From Saccharina japonica (lineage: Eukaryota > Sar > Phaeophyceae > Laminariales > Laminariaceae): a stretch of 64,000 bases of DNA. This document shows, in pieces, positions 58,501-64,000 of the stretch. The position numbers were made by a program, and so were the translations under genes. The stretch spans positions 1 to 64,000 of the forward strand of contig MEHQ01003010.1 in NCBI GenBank assembly GCA_008828725.1. Direction: 5' to 3'. The notes under the pieces are model-generated. The model had not been told where the DNA came from and made no database searches. It saw nothing but the letters and a program-made list of their open reading frames with translations. The stretch's first letter is position 1. Each line of letters starts with the position of its first letter.

Positions 58501-60633
58501 CAGCTGTGAGATCGAGGATTTTATCGAACCTCATCTTTGCAAGCTGAGGGGGATACTTCGATCGCGCGAATTACGGGTTTTGAGGGGGGCAAAATCTGGC
58601 ATCTGTGGAACTCAATATATAATATATATGGCTTTGCACGCGTCTAACACCACCCCCCCCCCCCCCCCCAACCCCCTCCCCCCTCCTTTTTTTTTTGCTC
58701 CGCTAACGCCTGCCGCGTCCACCCTCAGGCTCCTGCACGCTGCTTGGCCCGACAATGACGTGGACATGGGGAGCGACCTGGTGGCGTCGCGGCTAGAAGC
58801 TACGCAGAGCACGGCGGGGGGCTTGCTGCCGCCTCTGGGGGCTGGCGCGGCCGAAGGCTTCGACGGGCCGCCGCAAGCGTTCGCGGCGATTGTCGCGAGG
58901 CGGTTCAAGGTCAGTCCAGTCAGTCCAGTCAGTCAGTCCGTCAAGCCAGCAGCACTGCTTGCTGGGCGTCTCAGTAGAGTTGTGTGTTGGGACTGGTTGG
59001 GGTTTGCACAGAAAAGGTGGCGTGTTTTTTTTGTTTTCCCAGCTACACGGGGCGCGCATCTTGCACGCCCGGAGGAGGAGGAGGATGAGGAGAAAGAGGA
59101 GGAGGAGCAGGTGGAGGCAGAGCACGAAGCTTGGAGTGTTGCGTGCGTGTTTCTCGGCCAGCGTGTTGTTTTTGCTACGTAAGGAGAACACTGCCTGCAC
59201 ACACGAGACATTCCAGATGATCAGATCCCCAGATCACGATGTAGCTCTTTCGGAGGGGAAGATATACCCCTGATTTTATTCCAAGTATAATATGCACGAA
59301 CTACAGTAGTAGTTCATGTGTATACCGGGTGAGGGTATGTATGACGCAGCCTCTTGCGCACATGTGTTGCCGGGGTGAGGGATCTGTATGGGTACAGCTC
59401 TTGCACAAAGTCCTCATCACGGCAAATATTAGGATCTAGATGATCTACTTTCAAAGCTTAGAAGCAGATCGCGATTTGTGCGATGTACCGTGTTAAGTTT
59501 CCTGCATAACACGGTTTGTCATTTTCAAGAGTACCCACCCTTTTTCTACCGGGTACACCGCGCCGGCCGAGTCCCTTAGCCTTCAAGCATTCAGTCGGGC
59601 ATGGGAATGACCCCCCCCCCCCATTCCGCCCCGTCCTGTGCTTCCCCGTCTCCTCTCTCCCACGGCGTTGCCCCCCCCGTGACGCCGCCGGCACTATACC
59701 ATCGCTGAAAACCGGCGCTCAGGGCTTATGTCGCGTGCTGGAGCTGATGCTTGTTGGTGACTCTAATGGGAAGCCCGTCGCAGTCCCGGTAGTCCTGATC
59801 ATCGCCCTCGTCGAGAGGGTCCAGCGCATGGCCTCTATCTCGAAGGGACAAGGGCCGCAGGTGAGGGCTGTCAAGAGGGGTGGGTCGTCGAGGTTCTACA
59901 GGGATGGGAGGCGTGTGTGTTTGGGGGGAAAAAAAAAAAAAAAAGGGGGGGGGGGGGGGGGGGGGGGGGTGGGGGGGGGGGGGGGGGGGGGGTGGGGGGG
60001 GGGGGGGGGGGGGGGGGGGGGTGGAGCTGGATGTTTTGCCCCGAGAAAGAACGAGCAACGCAAAAGTGTACTCGTACTTCGTACGAGTTGGTATGGTCTC
60101 CTTTTTTTTTTTGACAGGATTTCACCGATGCCATGCGTGTGAAATCAACTGTAAGAGAATGGCGCATGAGAAAATGTTTGGGCGCTGGTGGGATGTGAAG
60201 GAGACAACGTTGATGTGTGGTGATCGTGTTGGTGGTGATGGTGGTGGCGGTGGTGGTTGGGGTGGGGTTGGCGGTGGCGGTGGCGGCGGCGGTGTCGTTG
60301 AAACGCCAGAGAGGCGTACAAGAAAAGCGAACGTATAGTTTGGCAAAGCGTCAAAAACCCTCGCGTGACTACGTACTTGTCATACGCTCCAGTAGTGGCT
60401 GGCCTTGTGTTCCAGTCCAGTCGTTTTTGTTTTCGGTCATCATTGACGCGCTCACCTCCGCAAGGTGGACGTTTTTGCTTCCCTTCGCGCACGCTGACGT
60501 TCGCAGACACAATTTCCGATCACTACAACAACAATATCTACACACGTAGTGTTTTGTTAAGAAAGTGTCCAAGGGGGGGGGGGGTGAGTGGGTGGGGGGG
60601 GGGGGGGGGGGGGGGGGGGCTGGGTGGGGGGGG

Positions 60634-60669
<36 letters not shown>

Positions 60670-63600
60670 CCTTTGCGCACATATTCGAACCGCGGCAATG
60701 CCATTTCCCTTGCAACAGACAGTCCGAAGTCAGACGCCTCGCCGTGCCGCATCGATCGACGAGCACCCCCCCCCCATTGCCCGCGCGCTCGCTCTGCGCT
60801 ATATATTCCCCGGACCTCGGACAGGCCTTCATCCCCGTGGTGCAAGGGGCGCTGTCCCACGGTTCTCTCCAGGTAGTTCGCCCGGCCCTCGACCTCGCGG
60901 CGTCCCGGCTGCTCCACGCGCTGGCGACGACCGCGGCGCCTACCGTTCTCCGCAACGGAAGGCGTTTTTGCCGAGCTCTGGTCCAGGTGAGAGCTGATGA
61001 CCCCCCCCCCGCGTGTTGGACCCCTTGGTTTCTGGTTATTTTTTATTGTTATTATTATTACGATTGGTACTGTTTTTACTATTAATCCGACGGGGGGCCA
61101 TAGTAAGCAGAAACCGCGATGGACCCGCAAAAAAAACGGGGCATCCCCCCTATACCTTAAGGTTACACAAGCTAGTTGCTATTTCGTTTGGTTCTGGTTA
61201 CTACTGTATGTTCCCCGAAATAGCTACGATATATACGTATCGCTTTTACTTTCCAGCTCAACCCGTGCGAGGGTTTCCCCCCAGAGAAGCCGTGGTCACA
61301 GGGTGTCCTTCCCACCCCCCCCCCCGTCCCCAGGTACAGGACTTGTCTGCGTTTATTGTTACCTCTTCTAGCGTTCATTCAGCATCCATTCCCAACTATT
61401 ATAACGAACAGTCCGTCGATTTTTCGTCGTCGTCGTGGTCGTTTTTGTTTTTGTTTTGCAAACTTTTGCTTTTGACGACGGATACCTTTCACCTTTACGA
61501 TTATGTGAAGGGGTTCTATCAGCTGACGCCGGTTCGTTCTCGGTGAACGCTGCAGTACGGTAGGACAATAGGACAATAATACCACTCTGTCCGTAAAAGT
61601 GAGAACCCAGACGGTTCTTATTCATGTTGAGAGTAGCATGATACCCAGACGGTTCCTTTTTTTTTTCCCGGACACAAGGGGTATGCTCGAGATCCCGTCT
61701 CTCGCACCCGTCCCCTCACTCACCCCTGTCCCCCCTTTTTTTTCTTTCAAGTACAGTACTCATCATTGTGTTTTGTTTCGCATTTTGCTTTTGTTTTTGG
61801 GCGGCGACGACGCTGCTGTCTTCCAACCAGGGCGTGGCAAGACCCTCCGCCGCAGGCGGGCTCCGCGCCGCCGGTTACCGCTCGGTCGCGAGGGCCATGC
61901 TCCAGCTCGGCGCGGGCGCCGCCCCTTACCTCGCCACGCCCGCGCTTCCAGCCCTCCTGGAGGAGGTTCGCGCCGCCATCATCTCGTCGGACCCATCGTC
62001 TGCCGCGGCGTCCCAAGGTAGCGAAAACACACCTGCGCGAGGTGGTGGAGGAGAAGGAGGAGGAGGAGGAGCGGGTAGCGGCGCCGGGGGCGGGGGCGGC
62101 GGGAAGTGGGGGGGTATGCGGATAGAGCCGGCCATGTCGGCTCGCAAGAGCTCGCAGAAGAAGCTGAGGAGGTCGCGGGAGAAGGAGATGACCCGCGCGC
62201 TGTCCGCTGCGGACGCCGCCGCCGCGGCTACGGCGGCATCGGGCGACGGCGCTGTTCGAGGCGGCAGCGGCGGCGGCTCAAGGGCTGGAGGAGGAGGAGG
62301 AAGGGGAAGAGGTGCGGTTGGCGGCGGTGGTGGCATGTGGACGGGGGCGGCGGTGGTGGCGGAGCGGGAGGCTGTGTGCGCCAGCCTGTGGTGCTTGGCC
62401 CAGGTGGTGCTTTGCTGCAAGGGACACCTTCCGCTGGGAGGGCGGTTGGCCATCGAGGACGTGCTGCACCAGGGGCTCGAAATTCTTGCGCATTCTGCCG
62501 GTGCAAAGGGCGGCGGGGTCGGCGGTGGCGGGGCGGGAGGGTTCGGCGGCAGTGCGCGGTTGGATGATCCGCGGGTTGCGCGGGAATTTCTGGGGCTGGC
62601 GCACGCGTGCTTGCTGACCCCCCTGGTGAGCACGTTGTTGTTGTTGTTGTTACTGCTTTTGTTGTTTGCTGATATGTTCTACCTTTTACATACCCGAGGG
62701 CAATAATGATTTATTTTTTTATACAGTACGCATTGACGATGGTCGTGGCGAAGATGCCAGTCATCTTCCGCGGGTCAAGCTTGAGGTGGGCGTTCCGTGG
62801 TTCAAGCTCAAGCCGTACGTTTTGGTGGTTCAAGCTTAAGCTGCGAGTGCTTGCTTCTTTACCCTCGTTCGTTTCCTGTCATCGGAGTTGGAGAAGACCC
62901 CCGGGCGGCGGCGAACTGCATCACGTTGAGAGCGACGTCCCTCCCATTCAGCACGAATAGTTTCCCGTACGTAACAAACAGAGAAAGCCCGGTGCCCACC
63001 AAGCAGCTCGCACCTCGGTTAAACTGTCACACTGAGCATGTACCAGGTATGCTTTACCCCATGTAATACCCCCGCTCTTATCTGATCGATTGGTCTGTTC
63101 CTTTGGTTGTTGCCCCCCCCCCAAAAAAATATTTGTAATATATGGAAACAACGTATTGAGCGCCCAAATGTTGGAGGTGTCTCTAGTAGGAGTAGGAACG
63201 GTGCTCCATCTCGAAAGGGATGCGTGGTCAATGGTCAAATGACTAGGGCAAGCAACTAATGAGTACGCCCCGACTCGCCTAACACCTCACGGCGCTTCGC
63301 GCTTGGTGCTAGCAAATGTCTGCCTGGTCGGTGAAAACCCGACATGCTCCGTCCCGGCATTGTGGGGATGCGAGGGTCTATGGTCATACGAGTACGGCCA
63401 TGCATGAAAATGAAGTACCCCCCCCCCCCCCCCCCGGATGCACCGCCTGAGCAGGCGGACGGCACCCGGAGTAGCAGCCTTTCCATCGCCGTGACGGCAT
63501 TCCGATCGTTGAGGTCACACCCCGACAAGCACCTGGCGGCGGCGAGCCGGCAGGCGCAGGAGGCGTGCGGCGCCATCTTGTACCCCAGGGCCGCGCCGTT

Positions 63601-63691
63601 GCACCTCCCGCACGCGGTGACAAGCCAGGCCCGCGCTTGGGGCGCCAGCTCTTCTGTTGGCGGTCAAGGTGCGTTATTTTTAGCGTTGTGA
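53281..63691 (+). CDS. PELP1/RIX1-like pre-60S ribosome assembly factor (3' end open)
   Basis: Exons: 53281-53376, 53618-53731, 55213-55467, 56717-56926, 58234-58349, 58729-58909, 59723-59860, 60825-60986, 61831-62625, then 63455 to a donor at 63668 or a stop at 63691. All junctions are GT/AG with agreeing phases. The family (Rix1 in yeast, PELP1 in animals) is a helical-repeat scaffold of the Rix1 complex in the nucleolus. Matches in order: HARHLLGLIGCCPS (exon 3), PKLVPAVTACL...VLEALVSLLR (4), DRAAAVLASLPLCG with EAWTQ (5), GLCRVLELMLVGD with KPVAVPV (7), GYRSVARAMLQLGAGA and AVCASLWCLAQVVLCCKGHL (9), REFLGLAHACLLTP and QAQEACGAILYPRAAPLHLP (9-10). Exon 9 also holds a Gly-rich linker and a basic patch (KKLRRSREK). 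The acidic/proline tail typical of PELP1 is not in the window. The start is the first Met of exon 1; an upstream exon is possible. Confidence 0.8.
54003..54100 (+). repeat. Dispersed repeat with telomere-like motifs, copy 2
   Basis: GGTTCGGGTTCGGGTTAGGG, then GTCGGAGGGTCGG, AAACCTCCGTAAATATT and TATCAAAGTGTGTCCA. Same block order as 36895-37005. It lies in intron 2 of the PELP1-like gene. Confidence 0.7.
54412..54432 (+). repeat. (CAG)n microsatellite
   Basis: Seven CAG units in intron 2 of the PELP1-like gene. Similar short CAG/CTG runs recur across the window. Confidence 0.9.
55016..55172 (+). repeat. ~160-bp dispersed repeat ending in poly-C, copy 1
   Basis: CGACTCGCCTAGCACCTCAC, then GCCTGGTCGGTGAAAACCCG, CGGCATTGTAGGGATGCGAG and CGGCCATGCA, ending in a C run. 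It matches 63271-63435. It ends about 40 bp before exon 3 of the PELP1-like gene, so its C run may contribute to the pyrimidine tract. Confidence 0.85.
55501..55582 (+). repeat. Long poly-G tract in intron 3
   Basis: An AGG-rich lead is followed by an almost uninterrupted run of about 55 G bases on the coding strand, starting about 35 bases after the exon 3 donor. The length is approximate because assemblers handle such runs poorly. A second G run lies at 55808-55829. Confidence 0.9.
59930..60021 (+). repeat. Poly-A/poly-G tract in intron 7, first part
   Basis: A 15-A run is followed by some 75 bases of G with three single-T interruptions. A GGT/GGC-rich stretch follows at 60225-60296. No coding role. 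Confidence 0.9.
60577..60668 (+). repeat. Poly-G tract in intron 7, second part
   Basis: About 90 bases, nearly all G, with few T, A and C interruptions, in the sense strand of the PELP1-like transcript, 150 bases before exon 8. Gly- or Pro-rich frames across it are spurious. Confidence 0.9.
63271..63435 (+). repeat. ~160-bp dispersed repeat ending in poly-C, copy 2
   Basis: Same block order as 55016-55172, again ending in a C run, 20 bases upstream of the exon 10 acceptor at 63453-63454. Both copies therefore lie directly 5' of an exon of the same gene. Confidence 0.85.
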
Positions 63692-64000
63692 GGTGTGGCC
63701 ACGCGGGTGTATTGAGGCATGCCTCTTCAATGCGGTAGATGCCTCTACGTATGATACAGTGCGGTAGAGTGGGTGTTTTTGGGGGGCCCAACATTTTTGA
63801 CTGAAAAGTGCCTCCTCAAGTTTCACCCGCTTTTAGGATTGCGGTCCCATTGTGCGGACCAAAGCACTTGGAATTAGAGTCAATCTATCTATTATATATA
63901 GTTCGTCTGATGCCCAAAAAACAATACTTTAATCAAGTGATCTTTGATGCCCACTTTATCATAGCAACTTAGAGTGGAGCAAATGCAAATGCAAAAAAAA
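63692..64000. other. Right edge: intron or 3' region of the PELP1-like gene
   Basis: If the donor at 63669 (GTGCGT) is used, this is intron and the gene continues outside the window. If not, it is 3' UTR. No exon is recognised. Confidence 0.4.

Overview
The window looks like nuclear DNA of a stramenopile, most likely a brown alga related to Ectocarpus. The reasons are: genes split into short exons by introns of 0.2-6 kb with GT/AG borders; abundant CAG/CTG triplet runs; TTAGGG-type interstitial motifs; and a dense mix of Ty3/gypsy, copia, LINE, SINE, hAT, Harbinger-like and Mutator-like debris. There are no bacterial operons, rRNA genes or CRISPR arrays. The organism assignment is inference. 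Two N bases (2645, 2650) mark an unresolved base run.

Three split host genes can be assembled on the + strand. (1) 21042-31395: a nine-exon gene for a 573-residue major facilitator (ZIFL/DHA1-type) transporter. All exon phases agree, and a 6-kb first intron holds a SINE and a LINE fragment. (2) 37214-47158: exons resembling a FAR1/MULE-type DNA-binding protein. At least one exon is not located, and the long introns hold a complete hAT-type element, a Harbinger-type MITE, another inverted-repeat element and a gypsy fragment. (3) 53281 to beyond about 63668: ten exons of a PELP1/RIX1-like protein (pre-60S ribosome assembly), running toward or past the right edge. Its introns carry very long G and C homopolymer tracts. 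A fourth reading frame, on the - strand at 18530-19486, is broken by one TGA and is not recognised.

The rest is mobile-element territory. Region by region: 1-1771 gypsy pol remnant, followed by two tandem elements whose closing stems covary (1829-1978); 5419-10404 a direct-repeat-bounded, LTR-element-like unit; 11148-12563 a Mutator-like long-TIR element with a nested SINE; 13841 start of an LTR behind a purine tract; 14284-15560, 19649-20430 and 51320-52305 three members of a foldback family whose arms are 12-bp CCGCGG-centred repeats; 15.9-17.1 kb and 18.2-18.5 kb copia debris; 17270-17740 a hAT MITE with perfect 8-bp target duplication; 32.6-33.1 kb a 71-bp satellite; 34.1-35.1 kb a gypsy RT/RNase H remnant abutting a perfect 292-bp inverted repeat.

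The most unusual structures are the 12-bp-repeat foldback family, the covarying stem pair at 1829-1978, and an 18-bp palindrome (ATACCTGnnACCAGGTAT) whose core 9-mer recurs far above expectation.
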